Source of the DNA: Noviherbaspirillum saxi | GTDB lineage: Bacteria; Pseudomonadota; Gammaproteobacteria; Burkholderiales; Burkholderiaceae_D | Length of the DNA: 64,000 nt | Reading direction: 5' to 3' | NCBI RefSeq assembly: GCF_003591035.1 | Contig: NZ_QYUO01000001.1 | Span: 1,488,001 to 1,552,000, forward strand | Part shown: one piece after another, positions 8,752 through 17,693 of the stretch | Layout: every line of letters starts with the position of its first letter | How positions within the stretch are numbered: the stretch's first letter is position 1 | Position numbers and translations under genes: made by a program | Notes under the pieces: model-generated | Databases searched by the model: none | Seen by the model: the letters and a program-made list of their open reading frames with translations, nothing else | Told to the model about the DNA's origin: nothing

Positions 8752-9633
8752 ATGAAAAGAATATTCCTGTTTGTTGCCACTAATCTGGCTGTCATGCTGG
8801 TCATGTCCGTCGTGCTGTCGCTGCTGGGCGTCAATCGCTACCTCGGCGCCAACGGCTTGAACATGGGCAGCCTGATGGTGTATTCGCTCGTGGTCGGTTT
8901 CACTGGCGCCATATTCTCGTTATTGATCAGCAAACCGATGGCGAAGTGGTCAACCGGCGCGCGGGTGATCGATGCGCCATCCTCCTCGACCGAACTGTGG
9001 CTGGTTGACACTGTCAGGAAACTGGCCGACCGCGCCGGTATCGCGATGCCGGAAGTCGCGGTCTACGATGGCGAGCCGAATGCATTTGCGACCGGTGCTT
9101 TCAAGAATTCCGCCCTGGTCGCGGTATCGACCGGCCTGCTGCAAAGCATGACCAAGGATGAAGTCGAAGCCGTCCTCGGCCACGAGATCGCCCATGTCGC
9201 CAACGGCGACATGGTGACGCTGACCCTGATCCAGGGCGTCGTCAATACCTTCGTGATCTTTTTGGCCCGGGTGGTCGGCTACCTCATCGACAAGACGGTG
9301 TTTCGCAACAACGACGACCGCGGCCCGGGTATAGGCTATATGGTGACGGTGTTCGTTTGTGAGATCGTATTCGGCATTCTGGCGTCGATGATCGTTGCAT
9401 GGTTCTCGCGTTACCGTGAATTCCGTGCCGATGCCGGCTCGGCCAAGCTGCTTGGTACACCGCAGCCTATGGTCAAGGCCTTGGCCCGTCTCGGCGGGAT
9501 GGAAGCTCCAGAAAGCCTGCCGCAGAATTTCCGCTCGTTTGGCATCAACGGCGGCCGCTCGGGTTTTATGGCGCTGTTTTCCAGTCATCCGCCGATTGAA
9601 GAACGCATCGCCGCGCTGCAGGGCGCACATTAA
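8752..9633 (+). CDS. htpX: Membrane zinc metalloprotease HtpX
   Basis: 293 residues. Inner-membrane M48 peptidase that degrades misfolded membrane proteins together with FtsH. Two N-terminal membrane segments (about 5-25 and 40-60), zinc site HEIAH at 144-148 with a further Glu in [13 protein letters not shown], and two more hydrophobic segments between them (about 155-180 and 193-218). Length is normal for the family. A good ribosome-binding site (GGAGG) precedes the ATG. Flanked by yciV and yciO; a terminator hairpin follows. I see no heat-shock sigma promoter in the 115 bp upstream. Confidence 0.96.
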   Translation: MKRIFLFVATNLAVMLVMSVVLSLLGVNRYLGANGLNMGSLMVYSLVVGFTGAIFSLLISKPMAKWSTGARVIDAPSSSTELWLVDTVRKLADRAGIAMPEVAVYDGEPNAFATGAFKNSALVAVSTGLLQSMTKDEVEAVLGHEIAHVANGDMVTLTLIQGVVNTFVIFLARVVGYLIDKTVFRNNDDRGPGIGYMVTVFVCEIVFGILASMIVAWFSRYREFRADAGSAKLLGTPQPMVKALARLGGMEAPESLPQNFRSFGINGGRSGFMALFSSHPPIEERIAALQGAH

Positions 9634-9650
9634 TTCTTAATCAGTACATT

Positions 9651-9684
9651 ACGGCGGCGGTCCAATTGGCCGCCGTTCTTTTTT
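9651..9684 (+). terminator. Hairpin with T-tract abutting the yciO start codon
   Basis: ACGGCGG (9651-9657) pairs with CCGCCGT (9670-9676), followed by TCTTTTTT ending at 9684. The next base is the A of the yciO ATG. It looks like an intrinsic terminator for htpX, but it also occupies the place where the yciO ribosome-binding site should be. Confidence 0.75.
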
Positions 9685-10308
9685 ATGAGCCAATTTTTTC
9701 AGATCCACCCGGATAATCCGCAGCTGCGCCTGATCAAGCAGGCAGCGCAGATCATTGATGGCGGTGGTATCGTTGCCTTGCCGACCGACTCCTGCTACGC
9801 GCTGGTTTGCCACCTTGATGACAAGGCAGCGGTCGACCGGCTGCGGCGCATACGCGGCGTGGATGAAAAGCATCATCTCACGCTGCTCTGTCGCGACCTG
9901 AGCGAGATTGCCCAATATGCACGTGTCGATAACCGGCAATACCGACTGCTCAAGGCCGCGACGCCGGGTCCGTACACCGTCATTCTGGAAGCGACCAAGG
10001 AGGTGCCGCGCCGCCTCAGCCACCCGTCACGCAAGACGATTGGCCTGCGCGTCCCCGAAAATCGCATTGCGCATGCCTTGCTGGAAGAGCTTGGCCAGCC
10101 CCTGCTCGGGACGACGTTGATCCTGCCCGGCGACGGCGATCCCTTGACCGATCCGGACGAGATTCGCGAACAGCTGGCGCGTCAGGTGGAGCTGGTGATA
10201 GACGGCGGCGCCTGCAGCCTCGATCCGACCACCGTGATCGACCTGACCGGAGACGTGCCAGAACTCGTCAGGCAGGGACGGGGCGATCCAGCCATATTCG
10301 GGTTGTAG
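9685..10308 (+). CDS. yciO: YciO, Sua5/YciO/YrdC family protein
   Basis: 207 residues with the YrdC-like fold that binds dsRNA/tRNA and nucleotides. Homologous to threonylcarbamoyl-AMP synthase (tRNA t6A pathway), but the YciO branch has low or distinct activity. Start MSQFFQIHPDNPQ matches the N-terminus of the E. coli protein, which fixes the ATG at 9685. Conserved segments include PTDSCYALVC, TLLCRDLSEIAQYA, PGPYTVILEATKEVPRR, KTIGLRVP and PTTVIDL. There is no Shine-Dalgarno sequence: the bases before the ATG are the T-tract of the preceding hairpin. Confidence 0.92.
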   Translation: MSQFFQIHPDNPQLRLIKQAAQIIDGGGIVALPTDSCYALVCHLDDKAAVDRLRRIRGVDEKHHLTLLCRDLSEIAQYARVDNRQYRLLKAATPGPYTVILEATKEVPRRLSHPSRKTIGLRVPENRIAHALLEELGQPLLGTTLILPGDGDPLTDPDEIREQLARQVELVIDGGACSLDPTTVIDLTGDVPELVRQGRGDPAIFGL

Positions 10309-10385
10309 CAGCATGCTCGGCTTGGATGGCGGGTGCATTCACGCCCGGCAAGCGCGTCCGTCCCGAAGTCTTTCGGCCCCTCTGA

Positions 10386-10391
10386 TAGAAT
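10386..10391 (+). promoter_or_regulatory. Putative -10 element of the M50 protease gene, leaderless type
   Basis: TAGAAT ends 6 nt before the ATG at 10398, with no Shine-Dalgarno sequence between. Same layout as ftsB, dnaB, moeA and greB. Confidence 0.4.
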
Positions 10392-10397
10392 CCCGCC

Positions 10398-11057
10398 ATG
10401 GATGACCTTATTCAAACGATTGCAGTGTATGCGCTGCCGGTATTGTTCGCGATTACGCTGCATGAAGCTTCGCATGCCTATGCGGCGCGCTACCTCGGTG
10501 ACTCGACCGCCTACCTGCAGGGGCGGATGAGCCTGAATCCGATCAAGCATATTGATCCGTTCGGGACTATCATTATTCCGATCCTGTTGTACGTCGCCAC
10601 TTCTGGCGCTTTCCTGTTCGGTTACGCCAAACCGGTCCCGGTGGATTTCGGCAACCTGAGAAAGCCCAAGCGCGACATGGCATGGGTCGCATTGGCGGGG
10701 CCCGCCGCCAATTTCGTCATGGCATTGCTTTGGATGATATTCGCTATCGGACTTGCGTTCGCCAGTGTGAATGAGCCGTTTTTCATGCGGATGGCACAGG
10801 CTGGCGTGCTGGCCAATCTTGTCATGTTCGCCTTCAACCTGTTTCCAATTCCGCCGCTGGACGGGGGTAGGGTGCTGACCAGCCTGCTGCCTAACCGTTA
10901 CGCCTACAAGTTTTCCCAGATCGAGCCCTATGGATTCTTTATCGTGATGGGGCTGGTACTGTTGAAGGTTCTCTACGTATGGATGGTGCCGGTGATGACC
11001 GCGGCGCATTCCGCATTGAAGTTGATCGTTTCCCCTCTTACCATTTTTCTGAGCTGA
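10398..11057 (+). CDS. Site-2 protease family (M50) membrane metalloprotease
   Basis: 219 residues, about five to six membrane segments. Zinc motif HEASH at residues 22-26 and third ligand D155 in NLFPIPPLDGG, the classic arrangement of M50 intramembrane proteases. It belongs to the short FPM41/YwhC-like group without PDZ domain. Substrate unknown. Sits between yciO and trpS, a neighbourhood widespread in beta- and gammaproteobacteria; the trpS ATG follows after 5 bp, so they are probably cotranscribed. Confidence 0.9.
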   Translation: MDDLIQTIAVYALPVLFAITLHEASHAYAARYLGDSTAYLQGRMSLNPIKHIDPFGTIIIPILLYVATSGAFLFGYAKPVPVDFGNLRKPKRDMAWVALAGPAANFVMALLWMIFAIGLAFASVNEPFFMRMAQAGVLANLVMFAFNLFPIPPLDGGRVLTSLLPNRYAYKFSQIEPYGFFIVMGLVLLKVLYVWMVPVMTAAHSALKLIVSPLTIFLS

Positions 11058-11062
11058 ACATT

Positions 11063-12271
11063 ATGTATCCCGACCGCGTTGTTTCCGGCATGCGTCCGAC
11101 TGGTGCGATGCACCTTGGCCACTATCACGGTGCTCTCAAGAATTGGGTCAAGATGCAATCCGAATTGCCTTGCCTGTTCTTCGTCGCCGACTGGCATGCG
11201 CTGACGACTCACTACGACGATCCCAGCATTATCGAAACCAGCACCTGGGATATGGTGGTCGACTGGCTGGCCGCAGGCATCGATCCGGCACAGGCGACTC
11301 TGTTTATCCAGTCGAGAGTGCCGGAGCATGCGGAACTGCATCTTCTGCTCTCGATGGCAACGCCGCTCGGCTGGCTCGAACGTGTGCCGACCTACAAGGA
11401 CCAGCAGGAAAAGCTCGCCGATCGCGACCTTGCGACTTATGGTTTCCTCGGTTATCCGCTATTGCAGGCCGCCGACGTGCTCATCTACCGCGCCAGCCTG
11501 GTGCCGGTCGGCGAGGACCAGATCCCGCATATCGAAATGATGCGCGAACTGGCTCGGCGTTTTAATCATCTGTACGGCAAGGAAAAGGGTTTCGAGGAAA
11601 AAGCGCAGGAAGCGATCAAGAAGCTGGGCAGCAAGCGCGCCCGCATGTACACCGAACTGCGCACCGAATTTCAGGAGCAGGGCAAGGCCGATGCACTGGA
11701 GCAGGCCAAGGCGATGCTCGATGAAGCACAGAACCTGTCGATGATCGACCGCGAACGCCTGTTCGGTTACCTCGAAGGCAGCCGCAAACTGATACTGGTC
11801 GAACCGCAGGTGCGCCTCACCGAAGCGTCGCGCCTCCCCGGCCTGGACGGACAAAAGATGTCGAAGAGCTATGGCAATTCGATTGCCCTGCGCGAGGACA
11901 AGGACACGGTCACCAAGAAAATCCGCACCATGCCGACCGATCCGGCGCGCGTGCGCCGCACCGACCCGGGCGAACCGGAAAAATGCCCGGTATGGCGCCT
12001 GCATCAGGTTTACTCGGATGACACCACCAAGGAATGGGTGCTCAAGGGATGCCGTTCTGCCGGCATCGGCTGCCTGGAGTGCAAGCAGCCTGTCGTCGAC
12101 GCGGTATTGAAAGAGCAGGAGCCGATGCGCGAACGCGCCCAGAAATATCTGGATGATCCTTCGCTGGTCAGGGCGATTGTTGCGGACGGTTGCGACAAGG
12201 CGCGCAAGCTGGCACAGGAAACCATGCGTGACGTTCGTGAGGCAATGGGCCTTGGTTACACCTCCGTCTGA
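11063..12271 (+). CDS. trpS: Tryptophanyl-tRNA synthetase
   Basis: 402-residue class Ic aminoacyl-tRNA synthetase charging tRNA-Trp. HIGH-type motif HLGH at 17-20 and KMSKS at 265-269. Compared with the roughly 335-residue E. coli enzyme there is an insertion of about 60-70 residues around positions 172-245 (from YGKEKGFEEK to GYLEGSRK), a variant known in many betaproteobacteria. C-terminal part has a CRSAGIGCLECK segment with three cysteines. Start ATG fixed by the N-terminus MYPDRVVSGMRPTG; it lies 5 bp after the protease gene. Confidence 0.96.
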   Translation: MYPDRVVSGMRPTGAMHLGHYHGALKNWVKMQSELPCLFFVADWHALTTHYDDPSIIETSTWDMVVDWLAAGIDPAQATLFIQSRVPEHAELHLLLSMATPLGWLERVPTYKDQQEKLADRDLATYGFLGYPLLQAADVLIYRASLVPVGEDQIPHIEMMRELARRFNHLYGKEKGFEEKAQEAIKKLGSKRARMYTELRTEFQEQGKADALEQAKAMLDEAQNLSMIDRERLFGYLEGSRKLILVEPQVRLTEASRLPGLDGQKMSKSYGNSIALREDKDTVTKKIRTMPTDPARVRRTDPGEPEKCPVWRLHQVYSDDTTKEWVLKGCRSAGIGCLECKQPVVDAVLKEQEPMRERAQKYLDDPSLVRAIVADGCDKARKLAQETMRDVREAMGLGYTSV

Positions 12272-12881
12272 TACTGCTGCAAAGCCGGTGCCCGTTCCCG
12301 GAAACGGGCATGCCGCCCAAGATGTCCCTTCACCCTGGGTAGAGCGCTTTGCGCAGTTGATTCCGCCGGGCGAGGTACTGGACCTTGCCTGCGGCGGTGG
12401 ACGTCATGCGCGCTTTTTGGCTGGACGTGGATATCGCGTTCTTGCGGTCGATCGCGATCCGGCGGCATTGGAGCGTGTCGCAGCGCCGCTTGTTACGCCA
12501 TTGCTTGCCGATCTGGAGGGCAGTTCCGATGCGCCCGCGAACTGGCCATTCGGAAGCGGGCGTTTTACGGGTGTCGTCGTCACCAATTACCTGCATCGCC
12601 CCTTGTTTTCGCATATCGTCGCCAGTCTCGCGGATGAAGGTGTACTCATTTACGAAACCTTTGCCCAGGGGAATGAGCAGTTTGGCAAGCCATCCAACCC
12701 GGCTTTCCTGCTGGAGCCGGGAGAGCTTCTTAGCCTGAAAAATGGTTCATCTACGCATCGGCTTCGCGTGATTGCCTTTGAAGACGGGTTCATCGCTTCG
12801 CCACGGCCAGCCATGGTGCAGCGTATTTGCCTGGTCAAAACCTCTTCCGTTCCGTCGAGCGAACGCCTGCGCCTATTTTGA
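12252..12881 (+). CDS. Class I SAM-dependent methyltransferase
   Basis: About 209 residues. SAM-binding motif I VLDLACGGGRHARFLA, motif II VLAVDRD, and a later NYLHRPLF segment typical of the YeaH/TehB-like methyltransferases found after trpS in betaproteobacteria. Substrate unknown. The start is uncertain: TTG at 12252, eight bases after a GAGG, overlaps the end of trpS by 20 nt; GTG at 12288 is an alternative. The ATG at 12153 would overlap trpS by about 120 nt and is unlikely. Likely cotranscribed with trpS. Confidence 0.8.
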   Translation: MVTPPSDTAAKPVPVPGNGHAAQDVPSPWVERFAQLIPPGEVLDLACGGGRHARFLAGRGYRVLAVDRDPAALERVAAPLVTPLLADLEGSSDAPANWPFGSGRFTGVVVTNYLHRPLFSHIVASLADEGVLIYETFAQGNEQFGKPSNPAFLLEPGELLSLKNGSSTHRLRVIAFEDGFIASPRPAMVQRICLVKTSSVPSSERLRLF

Positions 12882-12965
12882 GCCGCCATTGACGACCTGA
12901 TTGCCCCACGGGAGCAGGCTATCCGCTACAATCAAGCCTTTCTATTCTTACCCAACAACATCATC

Positions 12966-13844
12966 ATGATTCAGGGCAGCATAGTCGCAATCGTCACTCC
13001 AATGCATCCAGACGGCAGTCTTGACTTGCCGGGCCTGCGTAAACTGATCGACTGGCACATCGCCGAAGGCACCGACGGCATTGTGATCGTCGGTACCACC
13101 GGTGAATCGCCGACCGTGTCAGTGGAAGAGCACTGCGAACTGATCAAGATCGCCGTTGAGCATACGGCAAAGCGTATTCCCATCATCGCTGGTACCGGTG
13201 GAAATTCCACTACCGAAGCAATCGAACTGACGCGCTATGCCAAAAACGTGGGCGCGGACGCATCGCTGCTGGTGGTGCCGTACTACAATCGTCCGACGCA
13301 GGAAGGGATGTATCAGCATTTCCGCAAGATCGCCGAGTCGGTCGATTTACCAGCGATTCTTTACAATGTTCCCGGCCGCACCGTTGCAGATATGGCGAAT
13401 GAAACCATTCTGCGACTGGCGCAGGTGCCCGGTATCATCGGCGTCAAGGACGCGACCGGCAATATCGGCCGCGGCACCGATCTGATTCGACTCGCTCCCA
13501 AGTCTTTTGCCGTGTACTCGGGCGATGACCCGACCGCAATGGCGCTGATGTTCTGTGGCGGCAAGGGCAATATTTCGGTTACCGCCAACGTCGCGCCGCG
13601 CGCAATGCATGAATTATGTGTGGCTGCGATGCATGGCCGCGTCGCTGAGGCAGTCGCCATCAACAACAGGATGCTGCCCCTGCATAACAAGCTTTTCGTC
13701 GAGCCGAATCCGGTGCCGGTGAAATGGGTGCTGACGGAAATGGGCATGATGCCGTCCGGTATCCGTCTGCCCCTTGCGCCGCTCAATGCGGACTATCACG
13801 ACATCGTGCGCGCGGCCTTGCGCGAATCCGGTGTATTACAATAA
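12966..13844 (+). CDS. dapA: 4-hydroxy-tetrahydrodipicolinate synthase
   Basis: 292-residue (beta/alpha)8 aldolase of lysine and diaminopimelate biosynthesis; condenses pyruvate with aspartate semialdehyde. Schiff-base lysine K161 ([10 protein letters not shown]), catalytic Y133 and substrate-binding R138 (LYNVPGRTV), and threonines T44/T45 (VGTTGES) are all present. Length is normal. A TACAAT hexamer about 35 bp upstream may be its own -10. bamC follows 51 bp downstream, the same dapA-bamC order as in E. coli. Confidence 0.98.
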   Translation: MIQGSIVAIVTPMHPDGSLDLPGLRKLIDWHIAEGTDGIVIVGTTGESPTVSVEEHCELIKIAVEHTAKRIPIIAGTGGNSTTEAIELTRYAKNVGADASLLVVPYYNRPTQEGMYQHFRKIAESVDLPAILYNVPGRTVADMANETILRLAQVPGIIGVKDATGNIGRGTDLIRLAPKSFAVYSGDDPTAMALMFCGGKGNISVTANVAPRAMHELCVAAMHGRVAEAVAINNRMLPLHNKLFVEPNPVPVKWVLTEMGMMPSGIRLPLAPLNADYHDIVRAALRESGVLQ

Positions 13845-13895
13845 GCGCCGCGTCTTTCCCGGCAGATAAACACCACCACCTCATTCAGTACCGAC

Positions 13896-15044
13896 ATGAC
13901 TATTCGCAAGCACTCCAACATGGCCCAACGTGGACTTATCTATGCACTGGCGCTTGCCGGCCTCGCCGGCTGCAGCACAATCGGGTCCATCCTGGAGCCG
14001 GAACGCGTCGAGTACAAGAGCGCAGGAAAGGCCCCTACGCTTGAAGTGCCGCCGGATCTGACGCAGCTGCAGCGCGAAAATCGTTATGCAATTCCGGAAG
14101 CGAATCGCGGAACCGCGACGGCATCGGGATACACTTTGCAACAGAATACCCGTCCCGTTGCAGCAACCACGGTGGCGCCGGTGGTGACCAACGATATCCG
14201 TATCGACCGTGCCGGGAATCAGCGCTGGCTGGTAGTCAAGCAGACGCCTGAAGCTTTATGGCCTCAGATCAAGGACTTCTGGCAGGATTCCGGCTTCCTG
14301 CTTGTACAGGAAACGCCTCAGTCTGGCGTCATGGAAACCGACTGGGCAGAGAATCGCGCAAAGATTCCGCAAGATTTCATTCGCAGCACTATTGGGAAGG
14401 CGCTGGACTCTCTGTATTCGACGGGTGAACGTGACAAGTTCCGTACGCGACTGGAACGCGCTCCCGACGGCTCAACGGAAATCTACATCAGCCATCGCGG
14501 CATGCAGGAAGTCCTGGTTGGACAGCAGAAGGACAGCACGACCTGGACTCCGCGTGCTTCCGACGCGGAACTCGAAGCAGAATTCCTGTCTCGTTTAATG
14601 GCGCGCTTGGGCGTGGAGTCGACCCGGGCCAAGGCTACGGTCGCCAATGCGATCTCGCAACCGATTCGCTCCAAGCTGGTCAAAGGTGCGAACGGTGGTT
14701 ACGTCGAAGTCGATGAAGGATTTGATCGTGCGTGGCGCCGTGTCGGTCTGGCTCTGGACCGCGTAGGATTTACCGTTGAAGACCGTGATCGTACGCAGGG
14801 CATGTATTTCGTGCGTTATGTCGATCCTGACCTCGACCAGAAGAAGGGCGAAACAGGATTCTTCTCCAAACTGTTTTCGTTCGGCTCCAGCGACGACAAG
14901 GCACGTACCGCGCCTCGTTATCGGGTCTCGGTAAAAGGCTCCGGCAGCACCAGCCAGGTAGCGATCCTGAATAACGAGGGACGTCCGGAAACGTCGCAGA
15001 CAGCGGACAAGATTTTGTCCTTACTGAACGAGCAACTCAAGTAA
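13896..15044 (+). CDS. bamC: Outer membrane protein assembly factor BamC
   Basis: 382-residue lipoprotein of the BAM complex that folds beta-barrel proteins into the outer membrane. Signal peptide with lipobox LAGC (C26 counted from the ATG at 13896), then the unstructured BamD-binding lead (EYKSAGKAPTLEVPPDL), then two helix-grip domains. Starts at 13896 and 13920 (MAQRGLIYAL) are both possible; the second leaves a shorter, more typical signal peptide. Follows dapA as usual. Downstream hydrolase gene begins 12 bp later. Confidence 0.93.
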   Translation: MTIRKHSNMAQRGLIYALALAGLAGCSTIGSILEPERVEYKSAGKAPTLEVPPDLTQLQRENRYAIPEANRGTATASGYTLQQNTRPVAATTVAPVVTNDIRIDRAGNQRWLVVKQTPEALWPQIKDFWQDSGFLLVQETPQSGVMETDWAENRAKIPQDFIRSTIGKALDSLYSTGERDKFRTRLERAPDGSTEIYISHRGMQEVLVGQQKDSTTWTPRASDAELEAEFLSRLMARLGVESTRAKATVANAISQPIRSKLVKGANGGYVEVDEGFDRAWRRVGLALDRVGFTVEDRDRTQGMYFVRYVDPDLDQKKGETGFFSKLFSFGSSDDKARTAPRYRVSVKGSGSTSQVAILNNEGRPETSQTADKILSLLNEQLK

Positions 15045-15056
15045 TCAAGACCAGTA

Positions 15057-15863
15057 TTGAAATTTGCCAGTCTCGGAAGCGGTAGTGAAGGTAACGCACT
15101 GCTGATTTCAACCGCATCCGGCGCCGACCGTACAACGGTCATGCTGGATTGCGGATTCAATATCAAGGAAACCGAACGTCGCTTGCAGCGCCGCGGCATG
15201 GTCCCGGCTGACCTGTCCGGTATCGTGGTTACCCATGAACACCAGGATCATGTCGGCGGGGTCTTCAAATTCGCGCGACGTCATCACCTTCCGGTATGGC
15301 TGTCTTTCGGGACTTTCCACGCAGTGCGCAAGGATTGCGATGGTGTCCAATACCGTTTTTGCCGCGATGGCGAACCGCTATCGATTGGCCATCTTGAACT
15401 GATTCCCTATACCGTTCCGCATGATGCACGCGAACCGGTCCAGTACGTTGTGCGCGATGGGCGCTTCAAGCTCGGGGTCTTGACCGATGCCGGTCAAGCG
15501 ACGCAACATCTTACCCAGAGCCTGAGCGGATGCGATGCTTTGGTACTGGAATGTAATCACGATCGCGGGATGCTCGCGAATTCCAGTTATCCGCCATCGC
15601 TTCGCAGCCGTATTGGCGGCGCCTATGGTCATCTTTCCAATGACACGACCGCAGATATTCTTGCCGCACTCGATCGTTCCCGTTTGAAGATCGTCGTCGG
15701 GGCCCATTTAAGCCAGCAGAACAATACGCCGGAACTCGCAAGGGCGGCACTGTCGAGTGTTATCGATGGCGACACGGCGCGCATCATGATCGCTTGCCAG
15801 GAAGATGGTTTCGACTGGATTTCTCTGGACGCATTGGCCGATCAGGCAGGCGAAGACAGTTAG
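15057..15863 (+). CDS. MBL-fold metallo-hydrolase (YycJ/WalJ-like)
   Basis: 268-residue metallo-beta-lactamase-fold protein. Metal motif THEHQDH (H60, H62, D64, H65), later ligands in VPHDAREP, LTDAGQ and a C-terminal GAHLSQQNNT. N-terminus KFASLGSGSEGN is highly typical of the family, which fixes a TTG start codon at 15057. Relatives have been reported as double-strand DNA exonucleases; function here is not proven. Probably in the dapA-bamC operon (12-bp gap). A solo terminus of the palindromic repeat begins 8 bp after the stop. Confidence 0.88.
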   Translation: MKFASLGSGSEGNALLISTASGADRTTVMLDCGFNIKETERRLQRRGMVPADLSGIVVTHEHQDHVGGVFKFARRHHLPVWLSFGTFHAVRKDCDGVQYRFCRDGEPLSIGHLELIPYTVPHDAREPVQYVVRDGRFKLGVLTDAGQATQHLTQSLSGCDALVLECNHDRGMLANSSYPPSLRSRIGGAYGHLSNDTTADILAALDRSRLKIVVGAHLSQQNNTPELARAALSSVIDGDTARIMIACQEDGFDWISLDALADQAGEDS

Positions 15864-15870
15864 CTTGGAT

Positions 15871-15889
15871 TCAGGGTGAAACTGCTCTA
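15871..15889. repeat. Solo terminus of the palindromic repeat
   Basis: TCAGGGTGAAACTGCTCTA is a 19-bp exact match to the reverse complement of the left arm of the element at 755-916. No second arm and no internal part of the element is present nearby. Like the full copy it sits at the 3' end of a gene. Confidence 0.75.
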
Positions 15890-15951
15890 ACGCAGTAAGC
15901 CAATTGTCTCAATGAGCAGCTTGCATGAGACTTAATTTTTAAGGGCAATAA

Positions 15952-15977
15952 AAAAGCCGGCCCAAAGGCCGGCTTTT
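15952..15977. terminator. Bidirectional intrinsic terminator
   Basis: AAAAGCCGGCC (15952-15962), loop CAAA, GGCCGGCTTTT (15967-15977). An 11-bp perfect stem with A and T tracts on both sides, between the convergent hydrolase and lipoprotein genes. Confidence 0.9.
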
Positions 15978-15994
15978 CTGTCAGTAATCGAGGA

Positions 15995-16261
15995 TTACTT
16001 GGAGGCAGCTGGAGCGGCAGCAGCCGGTGCAGCAGCAGAGTCAGAAGCGGCCGGAGCAGCAGCAGCTGGTGCAGCCGGAGCGGCAGCAGCGTCAGAAGCA
16101 GCCGGAGCAGCAGCAGCTGGTGCTGCCGGTGTTGGTTCGGCAGCAGCCGGAGCAGCAGCAGCCGGTGCAGGTGCTGGTGCCGGAGCAGCAGCTTCTTCTT
16201 TCTTGCCGCATGCAGCCAGCGCAACGGCCAGCAGGGACGCGATCAACAGAGTCTTTTTCAT
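15995..16261 (-). CDS. Ala/Pro-rich small lipoprotein
   Basis: 88 residues. Signal peptide MKKTLLIASLLAVALAAC with lipobox ALAAC (C18), then GKKEE, then about 65 residues of almost only Ala and Pro with scattered Ser-Asp, including two near-identical repeats of PAAAAPAASD. The mature part is probably an extended, flexible linker-like chain on a membrane anchor. The repeat DNA is a GCAGC/GCTGC-rich low-complexity tract, which may vary in length between strains. Good ribosome-binding context (AAAGGGAAATCC). Such short lipoproteins are common in Oxalobacteraceae; function unknown. Confidence 0.75.
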   Translation of the reverse strand: MKKTLLIASLLAVALAACGKKEEAAAPAPAPAPAAAAPAAAEPTPAAPAAAAPAASDAAAAPAAPAAAAPAASDSAAAPAAAAPAASK

Positions 16262-16486
16262 GGATTTCCCTTTAAAAGATTATTATCAAAAATAGTGCGA
16301 TGAATAATTACCGGTAATTATCGCTCGGTAGGCGTTTTCACTGCTTCCCACAATGATGTTGCGTTGCACACATTGAAAACTTCCTAACTCGCAATTATAG
16401 CGGTTTTCTTGCAACAACACAGCCAAGACATGCCAATTAGTAAGGGTTTTGTAAGCATCTGTAAGCAAGCATCAGGCGGCTATAAA

Positions 16487-17608
16487 TCACGAAATGCTCA
16501 GCCAGCCATCGTCATGCCACATGTGAAAGGCTTCCAACACATCCTCGGAGGCCGAAGCGACAAGCTCGCCTGGCAGTGAGCGCATATCGGCCAGCATAAG
16601 CAGCAATTTTTTATCGGCAGCGCCTACCGCAAAGGATTCGCCATTGATGAAGATATGCCGTCCACGGTAAAGCATCCGTGTCTTGCGCGACAGGCGAACG
16701 CCGCGCTTTGCCGCGGTCTGAACGAATTTCGTTGGAGTCAGCGATTTCTCCGGGCTGTCGAAAAACACATTTGCTTTAGGCTCGGTCAGGTACTCGCCGA
16801 GAAAGATCGTCATGTCGTCGTCGGTGAACCGGATTTTTTTCAATTCCGCGCTCATTGTCGCAATCATCGCCTTACTGATTTCCGCCGGATGCTGCGTAAC
16901 CGCTAGATCCGGATCGGCATAACGGCCAGGCAGTTCTATCGAGTCGGCCATGAATTGCAGGAAGGCTTCGCCCAACTCCTGGAAGGGCGGTGCGCGAAAG
17001 CCGATCGAATAGGTCATGCATTCGCCTTCCGCAATGCCGTCATGCGCATAGTGCGGTGGCAGATACAGCATGTCGCCCGGCTCAAGAACGAATTCTTCTT
17101 CCGCCTGGAAATTCTTGAGAATCTTAAGCGGCATTCCTTCCACCAGGTTCAACTCCTGTTGAGCACTGATCTTCCATCGACGGCGTCCATGCGCCTGCAA
17201 CAAAAACACATCGTAGGAATCGAAGTGGGGACCGACGCCGCCCTGGTCGGTCGCATAACTGATCATCAGGTCGTCGAGTCTTGCATCAGGAATGAAACGG
17301 AAGCGCTGCAGCAATGCATCGGCCGCATCGTCATGAAGATTGACTCCCTGGACGAGCATCGTCCATTCTTTTTTTCGGAACGACGGCAGGCGTTGCATCG
17401 GCCCGCTTTGCATTTTCCATGTGCCGTCAAAGTGCGTGATCAATCGGGATTCGACATCATCACGTCCGGCGAGGGTGCATAGCGCTTCCCGGTCAAGTAA
17501 CGGTTTGAATCCTGGAATGGCTTGGCGGATCAATAGCGGCTGTTTGTGCCAGTAATCACGAAGGAATTTTTGCGGCGTCAGTTCGCCAAGAATGCTGAAA
17601 TTATCCAT
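16487..17608 (-). CDS. ycfD: Ribosomal oxygenase, JmjC-cupin (YcfD/RoxA family)
   Basis: 373-residue 2-oxoglutarate/Fe(II)-dependent oxygenase. In E. coli the homologue hydroxylates an Arg of ribosomal protein L16. Iron ligands: H128 and D130 in GVGPHFDSYDVF, and the distal His in PPHYAHDG (H189, or H186). Substrate-facing QLN-like basic patch RRRWKIS follows. C-terminal winged-helix-like region DKKLLLMLADMR. The start chosen is MDNFSILGELTPQKFL; the open frame runs 20 codons further. Divergent from slyD. Confidence 0.9.
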   Translation of the reverse strand: MDNFSILGELTPQKFLRDYWHKQPLLIRQAIPGFKPLLDREALCTLAGRDDVESRLITHFDGTWKMQSGPMQRLPSFRKKEWTMLVQGVNLHDDAADALLQRFRFIPDARLDDLMISYATDQGGVGPHFDSYDVFLLQAHGRRRWKISAQQELNLVEGMPLKILKNFQAEEEFVLEPGDMLYLPPHYAHDGIAEGECMTYSIGFRAPPFQELGEAFLQFMADSIELPGRYADPDLAVTQHPAEISKAMIATMSAELKKIRFTDDDMTIFLGEYLTEPKANVFFDSPEKSLTPTKFVQTAAKRGVRLSRKTRMLYRGRHIFINGESFAVGAADKKLLLMLADMRSLPGELVASASEDVLEAFHMWHDDGWLSIS

Positions 17609-17656
17609 GCCGGCATTATATAGGCATGCCATCGCAGGTCCGGCGACGTCAGCCGG

Positions 17657-17662
17657 TATAAT
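17657..17662 (+). promoter_or_regulatory. Putative -10 element of slyD
   Basis: TATAAT, 31 nt before the slyD ATG, which would give a leader of about 25 nt carrying the AAGGAAGAG ribosome-binding site. No good -35 is visible. Confidence 0.4.
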
Positions 17663-17693
17663 CCGCATGAATGTTCACATGAAAGGAAGAGTC

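Noticed and set aside
15999..16295. Ala/Gly-rich open frame opposite the Ala/Pro lipoprotein
   Set aside because: Repetitive GCAGC-type DNA is open in several frames; only the minus frame has a signal peptide, lipobox and ribosome-binding site.
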